Below, piece after piece: positions 24,801 through 34,041 of a DNA stretch of 64,000 nt (positions within the stretch are counted from its first letter, which is position 1; the number at the start of each line of letters is the position of its first letter). The translations under genes were made by a program, and so were the position numbers. The notes beneath the pieces were generated by a model. The model searched no databases. It saw only the letters and a list, made by a program, of their open reading frames with translations, and was not told the DNA's origin. Origin of the DNA: Rhodovulum imhoffii (GTDB lineage: Bacteria; Pseudomonadota; Alphaproteobacteria; Rhodobacterales; Rhodobacteraceae); assembly GCF_003046545.1 (NCBI RefSeq), contig NZ_QAAA01000003.1, positions 124,001 through 188,000 of the forward strand, read 5' to 3'.

Positions 24801-26002
24801 CAGTGGCCCCCTTCCCTGAGGGCACGCAGCACATGGCTGCCGATACGATTGGCGGCTTCGGCCCCTTCGGTTGCCACTTTCCATGCGGCAAGCGCCATTG
24901 CGGCGGCACGCTCGGGGGAGAGCAAGGCATTCAGCGCCTCCGCCAACCCCGATGCGTCGCGCACCTGCCAGGCCCCGGCCATCTGGTTCAGCCTCTGGTA
25001 GCGTTCGCCGTATCCCCCTGTGAAGGGTCCGTGCAGGATCGCGGCGCCCAGCCCAGCGGGGGCGTAGGGGTCGCGTGCGCGACCCCCGGCGAGCGTACCG
25101 CCCAGAAAACAGATTGGGGCCAGCCGGTACCACAGGCCCGCCTCCCCGGGGCTGTCCGCCAGATAGATCTGAGTGTCCTCTTCCGGCTCTTCGCCCAGGC
25201 TGCGGCGGGCGACGCGCCAGCCCTTCGCGCTCAGCGCATCGGCCAGTGCCGGGGCTCGCTGGGGGCGGTCGGGCGCAAGCACCAGAAGCAGCCGGTGCGA
25301 CAGCCGCATCGCATTGGCCTGTGCCGCGCAAATCAGGGGATCTTCGGCCTGGCTGGTGCCGATGGCCAGCCACATGGGACGTCCGGCAAACAGATACGAC
25401 AGCGCGTCCTGAAGGGCTTCGTCACAGGCGGGGGGTTTGGTCAGTGGTGCAAGGGGCCCTGCCAGGCTGATTTGATCCGGGGAGAAGCCAAAGCTGCGGA
25501 AAAGAGGCAGGTCGTGCGGCTGGGATACGAAAAGGTGGTCGAACCGGCGCAAGCGGTTGCGCGACCGGCGGCCGCCCCAGCGTGCGCGCCACCGATCGGG
25601 GACCGAGGTCGCGACGAGAAAATTCCGTGTGCCGCTGTCCATGCAGGCGTTGGAGAGCCTGGACACCGCGTCATCGGGGAACCAGAACGCGAGATCGGGC
25701 CGCCAATGAGCGACGAAATCGGCGCTGGCGGCCCGCTCCGGCGGCGGGTCGTGTTGGACGATTGTCCAGGCGTTGGGAGGCATCCCGCCGTTGCCGTGCT
25801 CTGGGGGGTGGCTCAGCAGGACGGTGAGGTCCGGGTGTTCTTCGCGAACCTGGGAAAGCATCTCCTCAAGCATACCGACGGCTGCCGCAGGGGGGTGGTG
25901 CAGCCAGATCAGCGGGCCTTCGGGGCGGGCGGGCAGGGGACCGTCCCCTGGCCCGTCGTCCATGTGTGCCCGTGTCAGAGATCGCTGTCCCGGTCGGGGC
26001 AT
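24800..26002 (-). CDS. WaaA/KdtA-like glycosyltransferase, divergent
   Basis: By position (next to lpxK) and C-terminal pattern this is a GT-B protein of the Kdo-transferase (WaaA) type, 400 residues. The second half shows '[23 protein letters not shown]' in place of the usual GG-HNP-EPA-GP block. Several normal WaaA features are missing. There is no N-terminal membrane anchor. The 'WLHSVSVGET' block that carries the catalytic Glu reads '[10 protein letters not shown]', and the Glu of the 'NPLEPA' nucleotide site is Ala. It may therefore be a divergent transferase or an inactive paralogue. It continues into lpxK by a one-base overlap and is preceded by DUF4170. Confidence 0.65.
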   Translation of the reverse strand: MPRPGQRSLTRAHMDDGPGDGPLPARPEGPLIWLHHPPAAAVGMLEEMLSQVREEHPDLTVLLSHPPEHGNGGMPPNAWTIVQHDPPPERAASADFVAHWRPDLAFWFPDDAVSRLSNACMDSGTRNFLVATSVPDRWRARWGGRRSRNRLRRFDHLFVSQPHDLPLFRSFGFSPDQISLAGPLAPLTKPPACDEALQDALSYLFAGRPMWLAIGTSQAEDPLICAAQANAMRLSHRLLLVLAPDRPQRAPALADALSAKGWRVARRSLGEEPEEDTQIYLADSPGEAGLWYRLAPICFLGGTLAGGRARDPYAPAGLGAAILHGPFTGGYGERYQRLNQMAGAWQVRDASGLAEALNALLSPERAAAMALAAWKVATEGAEAANRIGSHVLRALREGGH

Positions 26003-26007
26003 GGGAT

Positions 26008-26253
26008 TCAGTTGTCCAGCTCTTCGGTCGGGCTGGCCTCGGCCTCTTCGTCGCGCAAACGGTGAATATGGGCGATGAAATAACGCATATGCGCGTTGTC
26101 CACCGTCTTCTGGGCCTCGGCCTTCCAGGCCTCGTAGGCGCTGGCGTAATCGGGAAACATCCCGACGATGTGAATCTCGTCGACATTCTTGAAGGCGGTC
26201 TTGCTGGGGTCGACCAGTTCGCCGCCAAAGACGAGGTGCAGGCGCTGTGGCAT
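26008..26253 (-). CDS. DUF4170 protein
   Basis: A small 81-residue protein of the DUF4170 family, common in alphaproteobacteria next to lipid A genes; no biochemical function is known to me. Sequence runs from 'MPQRLHLVFGGEL' to the acidic end 'TEELDN'. There is no signal peptide or membrane helix, so it is probably cytoplasmic. The ATG at 26253 follows GGAGG by five bases; an earlier in-frame start lacks such a site. Five bases separate its stop from the WaaA-like gene. Confidence 0.8.
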   Translation of the reverse strand: MPQRLHLVFGGELVDPSKTAFKNVDEIHIVGMFPDYASAYEAWKAEAQKTVDNAHMRYFIAHIHRLRDEEAEASPTEELDN

Positions 26254-26320
26254 AAGATCCTCCGGAGTTTCGCGCGTATCTTGCGGGCGCACCCTAGACC
26301 AAGCCCGCGACGGGTAAAAG

Positions 26321-27091
26321 TCACCTCAGGCGCGCGGTCAGGGCAAGGTGCAGGGCCGGCGGCGCAGCCAGAACACCGATTGCCACCGGGGGCAAAATGT
26401 TGAAGTGCAGCGCCCCGCCCCGGCTGTCGCTGACGCGCGCCCCGGCTTCCTGTGCCACCAGCGCCCCGGCGGCGATATCCCAGTGCCAGCTGTCGCGCAG
26501 GGTCAGCATCGCGTCGAAACGCCCTTCGGCCACAAGGCAAAGCCGATAGGCCAGCGAGGGCCGATAGGCACGCCGCAGCGCCGGAACCGTGCCCGCCCAG
26601 TGCTGGGGGTCAAGCGCCGGGCGCCCGGTCAGCACCTGTGCCCCTTCGGGGTCCGTCCGCGTGCTGGCGGCAAGGGAGACGCCATTGAGCCACGCGCCCC
26701 GTCCTGCCTGTGCGGTATATATCTTGTCCAGCAGCGGCAGGAAAACCACCGCCGTCTGTACTGCACCGGCCCGCGCCACGGCCAGCGCGTGGGCGAAACC
26801 CCTGTCGCCGTTCAGGAAGGCGCGGGTTCCATCCAGCGGATCGACGATGAACAGACGTTCGGCGCTGAGGCGATCGGAACTGTCGGGGGTTTCCTCGGAG
26901 AGCCAGCCGTAATCGGGCCGCGCCGGGGAAAGGATGGCATGCAGGGCGGCATCTATTTCCAGGTCGGCCTCGCTCACGGGGCCTTGCCCCGGCTTGTGCC
27001 AGACCTTCGGCGCCTTTCCCCAGTGGTTCCGGGCGATCTCCCCGGCTTTCTGTGCAGCGCGGACCAACAGCGCGAGATCAGTCTCCGGCAA
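26321..27091 (-). CDS. Inositol-phosphatase family, CysQ-like
   Basis: This 256-residue protein belongs to the metal-dependent inositol monophosphatase / 3'(2'),5'-bisphosphate nucleotidase superfamily. The metal sites are visible: 'GWLSEET' (62-68), 'DPLDGTRAF' (84-92) and 'WHWDIAAGALVAQEAG' near 200-215. CysQ, which removes PAP made during sulfate assimilation, is the likeliest role but is not proven. Note that PAP would also be released by the sulfotransferase encoded at 39049-41205. It overlaps the end of the pmbA gene by 14 bases. Confidence 0.82.
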   Translation of the reverse strand: MPETDLALLVRAAQKAGEIARNHWGKAPKVWHKPGQGPVSEADLEIDAALHAILSPARPDYGWLSEETPDSSDRLSAERLFIVDPLDGTRAFLNGDRGFAHALAVARAGAVQTAVVFLPLLDKIYTAQAGRGAWLNGVSLAASTRTDPEGAQVLTGRPALDPQHWAGTVPALRRAYRPSLAYRLCLVAEGRFDAMLTLRDSWHWDIAAGALVAQEAGARVSDSRGGALHFNILPPVAIGVLAAPPALHLALTARLR

Positions 27092-28421
27092 GGGTCAGCC
27101 CCTCGACCAGCAGGCTGGGGACCCGCCGGGACAAATGCGGGCGGGCGTCGTTGGCGGGGTGCAGGCTGCGCAGCATGTCCCGCAGGTTACCTGCGATGGT
27201 GCATTCATTGACCGGGTAGACGATTTCGCCGTTTTCCACCCAGAACCCCGCTGCGCCACGCGAATAATCCCCCGTGTTGGGGTTGATCGTCGATCCGATC
27301 AGAGATGTTACCAAAAGCCCGGTTCCCATGTCGCGGATCAGATCGGCGCGGCTGCGCCCCCCCGGTGTCAGCGTGACGTTCCCGGCCGAAGGGGCGGGGG
27401 GAGAGGAGGCCCCGCGCACGGCATTGGCGGTGCTGGAAAGGCCCAGCTTGCGTGCGGTTCCCAGATCCAGAACCCAGCCTGTCAGGACGCCGTTTTCAAC
27501 GATTGCGCGACGGGCCGTGGGCAGCCCTTCGGCATCGAAGGGACGTGAGGCGGCGATACGCGGGCGGTGTGGCTCCTCGATCAGGGAGAGCCCGGAAGGC
27601 AAGACCCGATCGCCCAGCGCGTCGCGCAACCAGGAGGCCCCGCGCACGATGGCCGCCCCGTTCACGGCGGCCAGCAGGTGCCCCACCAGAGAGGCCGACA
27701 CCCGTTCGTCGTAAAGAACCGGAAACGCGCCGGTCTGCGGGCGGCGCGGGGCCGCGCGGGCGACGCACCGTTTCCCGGCCAGGGCGCCGATCCCTTCCGG
27801 GCTGGGCAGATCGGATTGAAAGACGCGGGTTTCGCTGCAATAGTCACGTTCCATCCCGGTTCCCGTTCCGCTGATCGCCACGCAGGTTATGCCCCGGTCG
27901 GTGCGGCTGTAGCCTGCGGAAAAGCCGTTGCTTGCCGCAAGCCGGATGTCGTGGCGTCCATATCCGGCGGAGGCCGCCTGAACCTGCGTTACCCCCCGGA
28001 CCGACAGGGCCGCGGCCTCGGCGCGACGGGCGTCTTCCTCCAGGGCGGCGGGTGCGGGCTCGGGGGCGGGATCGGCCAGTTCCAGCGCGGCGATGTCCCG
28101 GTCACGGGCCAGTTCGGCGGAGGCGGCAAGGCCAAGGGTCACGTCCTCGGGGGCTTCGCGGGCCATGGCGACGGCGCGGGCCGCCATTTCGGTGATCGTT
28201 TCACGACGTGTGTCAGAGGCCGACACGCAGGCCTGCCGCTGCCCCACCAGGACCCGCAGGCCGATTTCCGTTCCTTCCGAGCGTTCCGCCTGTTCCAGAG
28301 CACCCTCGCGCACGTCGATGGACAGGGATGTGCCGTGGATGGCGATGGCATCGGCGGCGTCGGCACCCGCTTTGCGGGCGGCCTCGATCAGGGTCTGGGG
28401 CAGGGTTTCCGGGTTGGGCAT
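27078..28421 (-). CDS. pmbA: PmbA/TldD-family metalloprotease subunit
   Basis: The 447-residue protein matches the PmbA (TldE) branch of the TldD/PmbA family. In E. coli the TldD-TldE pair forms a zinc protease that processes peptides such as microcin B17 and CcdA. PmbA itself usually lacks the zinc site, and no HExxxH is visible here. Blocks 'TEIGLRVLVGQRQACVSASD' and 'VEHGVL'-like 'IVENGVLTGWVLDLGTARKLG' support the call. The partner tldD is not in the window. It heads the run pmbA-CysQ-DUF4170-waaA-like-lpxK. Confidence 0.87.
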   Translation of the reverse strand: MPNPETLPQTLIEAARKAGADAADAIAIHGTSLSIDVREGALEQAERSEGTEIGLRVLVGQRQACVSASDTRRETITEMAARAVAMAREAPEDVTLGLAASAELARDRDIAALELADPAPEPAPAALEEDARRAEAAALSVRGVTQVQAASAGYGRHDIRLAASNGFSAGYSRTDRGITCVAISGTGTGMERDYCSETRVFQSDLPSPEGIGALAGKRCVARAAPRRPQTGAFPVLYDERVSASLVGHLLAAVNGAAIVRGASWLRDALGDRVLPSGLSLIEEPHRPRIAASRPFDAEGLPTARRAIVENGVLTGWVLDLGTARKLGLSSTANAVRGASSPPAPSAGNVTLTPGGRSRADLIRDMGTGLLVTSLIGSTINPNTGDYSRGAAGFWVENGEIVYPVNECTIAGNLRDMLRSLHPANDARPHLSRRVPSLLVEGLTLAGD

Positions 28422-28471
28422 GATTCTCGGGCGGTTGTTGAGACGGGGCACCCGAAGGTGCCCCGTCCGGC

Positions 28472-29977
28472 TTACTTGAGCCGCTGGCCATTGGCCAGAA
28501 TTTGCCTGTCTTTAAACGTGATGTCGGAAACCAGCGTATCCTCCCCTTCGCCGGGGCGGGCGAAGAGCCCGATCATCATCCGCAGCCCGTTGGCCTGATC
28601 GGGCGGCACAAGCCCCATCGTCACGAGGTTGTCGAGCAGTGCATTCCCACCTTCGAGACGCAGGTTCACCGTGCCGTCGGGGTTGGGGACAGCGGTGGAA
28701 TTGTCGACGGTGAACGCCCCCGTACCGGTCAGGATGGCGCCGCCCATGCTAAGGGTCAGATCGTTGAGCGCGACACTTTCGACCTCAACCTCAGGCCGGT
28801 AATTCTTCAGGGTCGGGGCTAAAACATCGACCGGCAAGCGCATCTTCCCCGACAAATCCAGCACCATCGTAGCGGGGTCGCGCGGCAGCACGCCGGACGG
28901 GTCGAACATCGCCCAAAAATCTTCATTGAGGGTCAGGCCCTTCGTAGTGGACATCAGGGCAAAATCGCGCGGCTCATCAGATGGAACGAGCGGCAGCATC
29001 AACCGGCTTTCGCTGCGCTCCATGGCCACATTTAGCTCGGGGATCGGCAAAATCGGAGATGTGAAACTGAGGACGACATCCGTCTGGGTGACTCCGTAGC
29101 GCAAACCCGCTTCGCTAAGCTCAATCGCCAGCTTTCCCGCCCCGGAACGGACAGCCGTGGTTGTTGCCTCCTGGTCTGGCATTTTTACCGTGCTGCTGTA
29201 GGAGGTTGCACCAAATGAAATCTCACCCTCACCAACAAAGCCGGTCCCGATTGCCGTCCACAGATTCAGCGAGTTCATCCCGTCGGGAACGATGGACGAA
29301 GACTTCCCGCTGATATCGGTTATCTCACCCAAAAACAGCGCCGAAGAGACTTCTCCGGGGGCACTCTCATCCATGGGCACGGAAGAGGCGACGCGAAAGT
29401 TCACGGACCTGGCGGTGCCCTCGCTCATGACAGATCGCTGGCCGGTTTCGGTCAGAGTAAAACCATAACTTGCCGCGATATCCGCGATGCGGATCAGAAG
29501 CTCCAGAGGTCGCTCTTTCCCGTTCACCGTCAGGCGCGTCATCTCGAAACTCAGCCCGGGGCCGGTAACATCATAGCGTATGGTCGTCTCGTCTCCTGAC
29601 GCGATCATTTTCAACCCGTCCTGGCGGAAGAGGGTCTCCATCTCCTCCACATCGCCGTCGGGGTTTTTGGTTTTCAGGCTCACCGGATAATCCGGCGACA
29701 GGATCACGGTTACCGTACCATCCCCGTTTTCCTTGAATTCCACGCGGTCGATGGCGCCGTTTACCTCGCCCCCGGGCAGCTTCATCGATATCTTGATGTC
29801 GGTCACGACCAGTGAATCGCCCACGGTCATCTCGGTTCCGGTGACCGTCTGCCCGTAGCTGGCGGAATGGCTGCCCCAATCTTGCCAGACTTGCCGGGCT
29901 GTCAGGTCCGCAAGGGCAGGGGAGGAGAACACACAAAGGGCAAAAGCCCCTGTACGGACAGAATTCATATAACGCAT
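28472..29977 (-). CDS. DUF2125 exported protein
   Basis: A 501-residue protein of the DUF2125 family, restricted mainly to alphaproteobacteria, of unknown function. It has a signal peptide ending about 'SSPALA'. The mature part alternates beta-strand-like segments and Thr/Ser-rich stretches, suggesting a large periplasmic or envelope protein. The ATG at 29977 was chosen for its AAGGG site and clean signal sequence. Codon use is somewhat less GC-rich than in neighbouring genes. It is divergent from the SDR gene with 121 bases between the starts. Confidence 0.75.
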   Translation of the reverse strand: MRYMNSVRTGAFALCVFSSPALADLTARQVWQDWGSHSASYGQTVTGTEMTVGDSLVVTDIKISMKLPGGEVNGAIDRVEFKENGDGTVTVILSPDYPVSLKTKNPDGDVEEMETLFRQDGLKMIASGDETTIRYDVTGPGLSFEMTRLTVNGKERPLELLIRIADIAASYGFTLTETGQRSVMSEGTARSVNFRVASSVPMDESAPGEVSSALFLGEITDISGKSSSIVPDGMNSLNLWTAIGTGFVGEGEISFGATSYSSTVKMPDQEATTTAVRSGAGKLAIELSEAGLRYGVTQTDVVLSFTSPILPIPELNVAMERSESRLMLPLVPSDEPRDFALMSTTKGLTLNEDFWAMFDPSGVLPRDPATMVLDLSGKMRLPVDVLAPTLKNYRPEVEVESVALNDLTLSMGGAILTGTGAFTVDNSTAVPNPDGTVNLRLEGGNALLDNLVTMGLVPPDQANGLRMMIGLFARPGEGEDTLVSDITFKDRQILANGQRLK

Positions 29978-30098
29978 CTCGGACCCTTTCAATGACTTCG
30001 GCGCAACCTTCTTCCTTGCAGTGGGGTAAGTCAATGCGCTCTTGCAACTGGAAAACCCCGCCGTGCCGGGTTACCTCCGGTGGAAGATGGAGGAACAC

Positions 30099-30851
30099 AT
30101 GGCACGACTTACAGGCAAGACGGTTCTTATCACCGGGGCCAGCCGGGGAATCGGCGCGGCGGCGGCGCGCGAATTCGTACAGGCCGGGGCGCGGGTTGCG
30201 CTTGTGGCCCGCAGTGGCGCGGCGATTGCGACGCTCGCCCGCGAAATCGGGGAAAGCGCGCTGGCCCTGCCCTGCGACGTGGCCGATTTCACCGCCCTTT
30301 CCCAGGTGGTTACAGAGGTGCGGACCCGGTTTGGAGGGCTTGACATTCTGGTCAACAACGCAGGCGTGATAGACCCTATCGGGCCATTGGCACAGGCCGA
30401 TCCCGCAGCATGGGGGGCGTTGATCGATATCAACCTGAAAGGCGTTTTCAACGGGATGCGCGCGGTGCTGCCGGGGATGATCTCGGCCGGGGGGGGCACC
30501 ATCCTGACGGTCAGTTCCGGCGCCGCTCACAATGCGCTGGACGGCTGGAGCGCCTATTGCGCCTCCAAGGCCGGAGTGGCGATGCTGACCCGCAGCGCCG
30601 ACCGGGAAAACCGTGCCAGGGGGATCCGCGCCCTCGGCTTGTCCCCCGGTACCGTTGCAACCGACATGCAGCGACGGATTCGCGAAAGCGGTGTGAACCG
30701 GATCAGCCGCCTCGACTGGGCAGAGCACATCCCCCCCGCCTGGCCCGCCAGGGCGCTGGTCTGGATGAGCGGCCCCGAAGCGGATGAATTTCTGGGGCAG
30801 GAGGTTTCCCTCAGAGAGCAGGCGATCCGCCGCCGTGTGGGGCTGGCATGA
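30099..30851 (+). CDS. Short-chain dehydrogenase/reductase
   Basis: This 250-residue NAD(P)-dependent oxidoreductase of the SDR family has the cofactor motif 'GASRGIG' (about 13-19), 'NNAG' and the active-site Ser/Tyr/Lys with 'YCASK'. Classical SDRs act on alcohols, steroids or acyl-thioesters; the substrate is not visible. The ATG at 30099 lies five bases after GGAGG. Its stop overlaps the start of the crotonase gene (ATGA), so the pair is likely to work in one pathway, perhaps acyl-CoA metabolism. Confidence 0.9.
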   Translation: MARLTGKTVLITGASRGIGAAAAREFVQAGARVALVARSGAAIATLAREIGESALALPCDVADFTALSQVVTEVRTRFGGLDILVNNAGVIDPIGPLAQADPAAWGALIDINLKGVFNGMRAVLPGMISAGGGTILTVSSGAAHNALDGWSAYCASKAGVAMLTRSADRENRARGIRALGLSPGTVATDMQRRIRESGVNRISRLDWAEHIPPAWPARALVWMSGPEADEFLGQEVSLREQAIRRRVGLA

Positions 30852-31474
30852 TCGGCCTGGAAAAAGACGGCGGGCTGTGGAGGGTGACCCTGAACCGTCC
30901 GCAAAAGGCCAATTCCCTGACCCGCGCCATGCTGGCCCGGATCGAGGAAATTGCCCTGGAGGCCGAGGCCGCCCGGGCCGCGGCACTGGTGCTGACCGGC
31001 ACCGGAAAGGTTTTCAGCGCCGGCGCCGACCTTGAGGAGGCCCATGACGGCCTGGCCACGGATGGTGTGTGGGAACGCGTTTCGGGTACCCTTGCACGGC
31101 TGCCGGCGCTGACGGTGGCCGCCCTCAACGGGACGCTGGCGGGGGGCGCCTTTGGCATGGTTCTGGCCTGCGACCTGCGGCTGGCGGTGCCGGGGGCAAG
31201 GTTTTTCTATCCGGCGATCAAGCTCGGGTTCCTGCCTCAGCCTTCGGATCCGGCGCGCCTGGCGGCGCTGGTCGGTCCCGCGCGGGCCAAGCTGCTGTTG
31301 ATGGGCAATACCCGGCTGAGCGCGGAGGAGGCGCTGGCCTTCGGTCTGATCGACCGCATCGTCGTACCCGAGGCGCTTGAGGCCACCGTCGCGGATCTGG
31401 CCGCTCCTGCGCTGGCGGCCGATCCGCAGGTCCGCGCCAGGATCAAGGCCATGTGCGAGGGGCGATCCTTCTAG
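30848..31474 (+). CDS. Crotonase-fold protein, atypical
   Basis: This 208-residue protein belongs to the enoyl-CoA hydratase/isomerase superfamily, about 50 residues shorter than usual, mainly at the C-terminus. The oxyanion-hole segments 'SAGADLEEA' and 'LAGGAFGMVLACDL' are present. However, both acidic residues used for hydration in crotonase appear replaced (the Glu of GGCE is Gly, and the Glu of PE is Ala in 'YPAIKLGF'). It may catalyse a different CoA-ester reaction. It overlaps the SDR stop and shares four bases with the convergent HNH gene. Confidence 0.8.
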   Translation: MIGLEKDGGLWRVTLNRPQKANSLTRAMLARIEEIALEAEAARAAALVLTGTGKVFSAGADLEEAHDGLATDGVWERVSGTLARLPALTVAALNGTLAGGAFGMVLACDLRLAVPGARFFYPAIKLGFLPQPSDPARLAALVGPARAKLLLMGNTRLSAEEALAFGLIDRIVVPEALEATVADLAAPALAADPQVRARIKAMCEGRSF

Positions 31475-31776
31475 CGGCGGCGGCTCGCCCGGCGCGGTCC
31501 GGGGGACCCGGCGTGGAAATCGTCGGGGCGCTTGCGGATCCAGGCAATGAATTTCGCCAACCGCGGATGGCTGCGCAGGGCTTCGACTGTGGTGTAGCCG
31601 CGGGCAAGCCCGGTCTCGGTCAGGCTGGCGTGAATCTCGTTGTGACAAATCTGGTGCAGGCGCACCACCGGCCCGCCTTTTCCGCCCCGCAGCCGCGGGA
31701 TGAGGTGGTGGTCGCTTTGCGGTGCGTGCCGCGGGATGGGGCGCCCGCACAGGGGACAAACGGGGATGTCGGACAT
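31471..31776 (-). CDS. HNH endonuclease-like protein
   Basis: A 101-residue protein with an HNH-type fold: a CPLC knuckle (7-10), 'SDHHLIPRLRGG' (21-32) and 'HQICHNEIHA' (41-50) supplying the catalytic histidines and Asn. Such small HNH proteins occur as restriction-like or homing-type nucleases; nothing else here suggests an active mobile element. Its C-terminal end is basic. The ATG at 31776 gives the domain without a long tail. It is divergent from the flavoprotein gene and converges on the crotonase gene within CTAG. Confidence 0.8.
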   Translation of the reverse strand: MSDIPVCPLCGRPIPRHAPQSDHHLIPRLRGGKGGPVVRLHQICHNEIHASLTETGLARGYTTVEALRSHPRLAKFIAWIRKRPDDFHAGSPGPRRASRRR

Positions 31777-31849
31777 CGCAGGCCTTGCGCGGGGTGGGGT
31801 TCGCGGGCAAAGCATGCCCCGCAGTCGCGTGACCATGCAAGGGGGCGGA

Positions 31850-33022
31850 ATGGATCGTGCATTGGTGATTGGGGCAGGGCCGGCGGGCCTGATGGCGGCG
31901 GAGGCCCTTTCACAAGCCGGGCACCCCGTGCTGTTGGCAGAGGCCCGGCCCTCGGTCGCGCGCAAACTGCTGATGGCGGGCAAATCGGGCCTGAACCTGA
32001 CCAAGGCCGACCCGCCCGAGACATTCCTGACGGCCTATGCCGAGGCGGCGCCGCACCTGCGCCCGATGCTGGAGGCCTTTGGGTCCGACGCTGTGCAGGA
32101 TTGGGCGCGCGGTCTTGGCCAGCCGGTTTTCACCGGCAGTTCCGGGCGCGTGTTTCCCGAAGCGATGAAGGCCTCGCCGCTGTTGCGGGCATGGATGTCT
32201 CGGTTGGGCGCGCATGGTGTTCACCTGCGCACCCGCTGGCGCTGGACGGGGTGGCAGGGGGAGGCCGTATGTTTCGACACCCCAGATGGGCGCGTGCGAT
32301 TGACCCCGCCGGTCACGGTTCTGGCATTGGGTGGGGCAAGCTGGCCGCGGCTGGGTTCTGACGGGCGCTGGGCGCCGCTTCTGACCGAAGAGGGGGTGGA
32401 GATGGCGCCGTTCCGCCCTGCCAACATGGGCCTGACGGTGATTTGGTCGGCCCCGATGGCGCGCTGGTTCGGCGCACCGGTGAAGGGAACCGCGCAACGG
32501 GCCGGTGGGGGATGGCAGCGCGGGGAGTTCGTCCTGTCCCGCCGGGGGCTGGAAGGGGGCGCGATTTACGCGCTGTCCCGTCCGCTGCGCGAGGGCGCGG
32601 CGCTGGAGATCGACCTGCTGCCGGACGTGACTCCGGCGCAGGTGGTGGCGCGCCTGTCCCGCAACCGTGGCAAGATGAGCCTGTCCAACCATTTGCGCAA
32701 GACGCTGGGGCTGACGGGGGCGCGGCTGGCGCTGGTGCAGGAATTCGCCCGCCCTTTGCCGCAAGAACCACAGGCGCTGGCGGAAGTGCTCAAGGCGTTG
32801 CCCGTTCGACACAGAGGGCCGCGCCCGCTGGAGGAGGCGATCTCCACCGCCGGGGGGGTACGCTGGGCCGCTTTGGATGAGGGCCTGATGCTGCGCGCCC
32901 GGCCGGGCACGTTTTGTGCGGGGGAAATGCTGGACTGGGAAGCCCCTACGGGGGGGTACCTGCTGACCGGCTGTCTCGCCACCGGGCGCTGGGCGGGGCA
33001 GGCCGCGGCGCGCCGGCTTTAG
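31850..33022 (+). CDS. BaiN-like flavoprotein
   Basis: A 390-residue FAD-dependent oxidoreductase of the HI0933/BaiN family. The dinucleotide-binding motif is 'VIGAGPAGLMAAEAL' at the N-terminus, then 'KLLMAGKSGLNLTKAD', 'LALGGASWPRLGSDG' and a C-terminal 'GTFCAGEMLDWEAPTGGYLLTGCLATG' order. Biological substrate is not known for most members. The ATG at 31850 follows AGGGGG closely. Its stop and that of holA share the four bases TTAG at 33019-33022, reading into each other on opposite strands. Confidence 0.87.
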   Translation: MDRALVIGAGPAGLMAAEALSQAGHPVLLAEARPSVARKLLMAGKSGLNLTKADPPETFLTAYAEAAPHLRPMLEAFGSDAVQDWARGLGQPVFTGSSGRVFPEAMKASPLLRAWMSRLGAHGVHLRTRWRWTGWQGEAVCFDTPDGRVRLTPPVTVLALGGASWPRLGSDGRWAPLLTEEGVEMAPFRPANMGLTVIWSAPMARWFGAPVKGTAQRAGGGWQRGEFVLSRRGLEGGAIYALSRPLREGAALEIDLLPDVTPAQVVARLSRNRGKMSLSNHLRKTLGLTGARLALVQEFARPLPQEPQALAEVLKALPVRHRGPRPLEEAISTAGGVRWAALDEGLMLRARPGTFCAGEMLDWEAPTGGYLLTGCLATGRWAGQAAARRL

Positions 33023-34041
33023 CGTCGCGCCAGCACCGCCAGCCGGATCAGGCTGCGCTCCATCACCGCCATGGCCGGCCCGCGTTGGGAGGACCGCAGC
33101 GTCAGGTCCGTCTCAACGAGAAGCGACAACGCCTGTTCCAGCCGTCGCATGCCCCATGCCTGTGCCTGCCGCACCATCCGGTCGCGGGACTTGAAATGCA
33201 CCGGTGGGCGCAGACGGGACATGCCGCTGGCCGGACCGCCGGGATCGCTGGCGGCCGCGTGCAGGGCGCGAAAATGCCGGTTGGCGGCGATGCACAGCCC
33301 GACCGGCTGTACCCCCTGCGCCGCCAACCGTGACAAAAGCGGGCCAACCTCCCCTCCGCGCCCCTCGGCCACGACGTGAATGAGGTCATCAAGGGCGGCC
33401 TCCGTCGTGCCGGGGGCACAGGCCGAAACGTCGGCGGAGGCAACCGGTGTGTCATCGCCCAGCTTGTAAAGCGCCAGCTTTTCCACTGTTTGGCGGAAAT
33501 CGCCGGGGTCCAGCACCTGCGCCAACGCCAGCAGGTCGTCCATCGCCGGGCGATCGATCCGTGCCAGTCCGGCCTTTTCCAGCGTCGCTTCGATTTCCGC
33601 GCGCGAGGGCGGGTCGTCGTAAATCCCGGCGGCGTAGGCGTTGGGATGTTTTTCGAACAGGGCGCGCAGGGCGGATTTGGGCGCCAGCTGCCGGGCGGTG
33701 ACGAGAAGCTGGGCATCGCCTGGCTGCCAGCCCTCCATTGCGGCGGAAATGGCTGGGGCATGGGCATCGGTGGCGTCCTCCACGAACACCACCCGCGCGC
33801 CGGGGAAGAATCCCTGTGCCCTGATCGCATCGGACAGTGCCGCCGGGTCGCCGCGCAGATCGCCGCCCTGTATTCGGGTGAGGCGCATCTCTTCCTCGCC
33901 CCGCGGGCCAAGCAGCGCGGCGATGACCTCTTGGCGGCGCAGGGCAACACGCATCGCGTCCCCCCCGAAAATCAGAAGGCCGGTGCGGTCTGGCTCCGGT
34001 CGCGCGAAGTAGCGCGGGGCATCGCGGGGGGCAAGCTTCAT
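33019..34041 (-). CDS. holA: DNA polymerase III subunit delta
   Basis: HolA, the delta subunit, opens the sliding clamp as part of the clamp loader. The 340-residue protein shows the AAA+-like fold of delta without a functional P-loop, the segment 'RVVFVEDATDAHAPAI' and the later 'EKLALYKLGDD' helix. Identification relies on overall pattern and on the conserved leuS-lptE-holA order. Its ATG overlaps the lptE stop by four bases. It ends in the shared stop with the flavoprotein gene. Confidence 0.88.
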   Translation of the reverse strand: MKLAPRDAPRYFARPEPDRTGLLIFGGDAMRVALRRQEVIAALLGPRGEEEMRLTRIQGGDLRGDPAALSDAIRAQGFFPGARVVFVEDATDAHAPAISAAMEGWQPGDAQLLVTARQLAPKSALRALFEKHPNAYAAGIYDDPPSRAEIEATLEKAGLARIDRPAMDDLLALAQVLDPGDFRQTVEKLALYKLGDDTPVASADVSACAPGTTEAALDDLIHVVAEGRGGEVGPLLSRLAAQGVQPVGLCIAANRHFRALHAAASDPGGPASGMSRLRPPVHFKSRDRMVRQAQAWGMRRLEQALSLLVETDLTLRSSQRGPAMAVMERSLIRLAVLARR

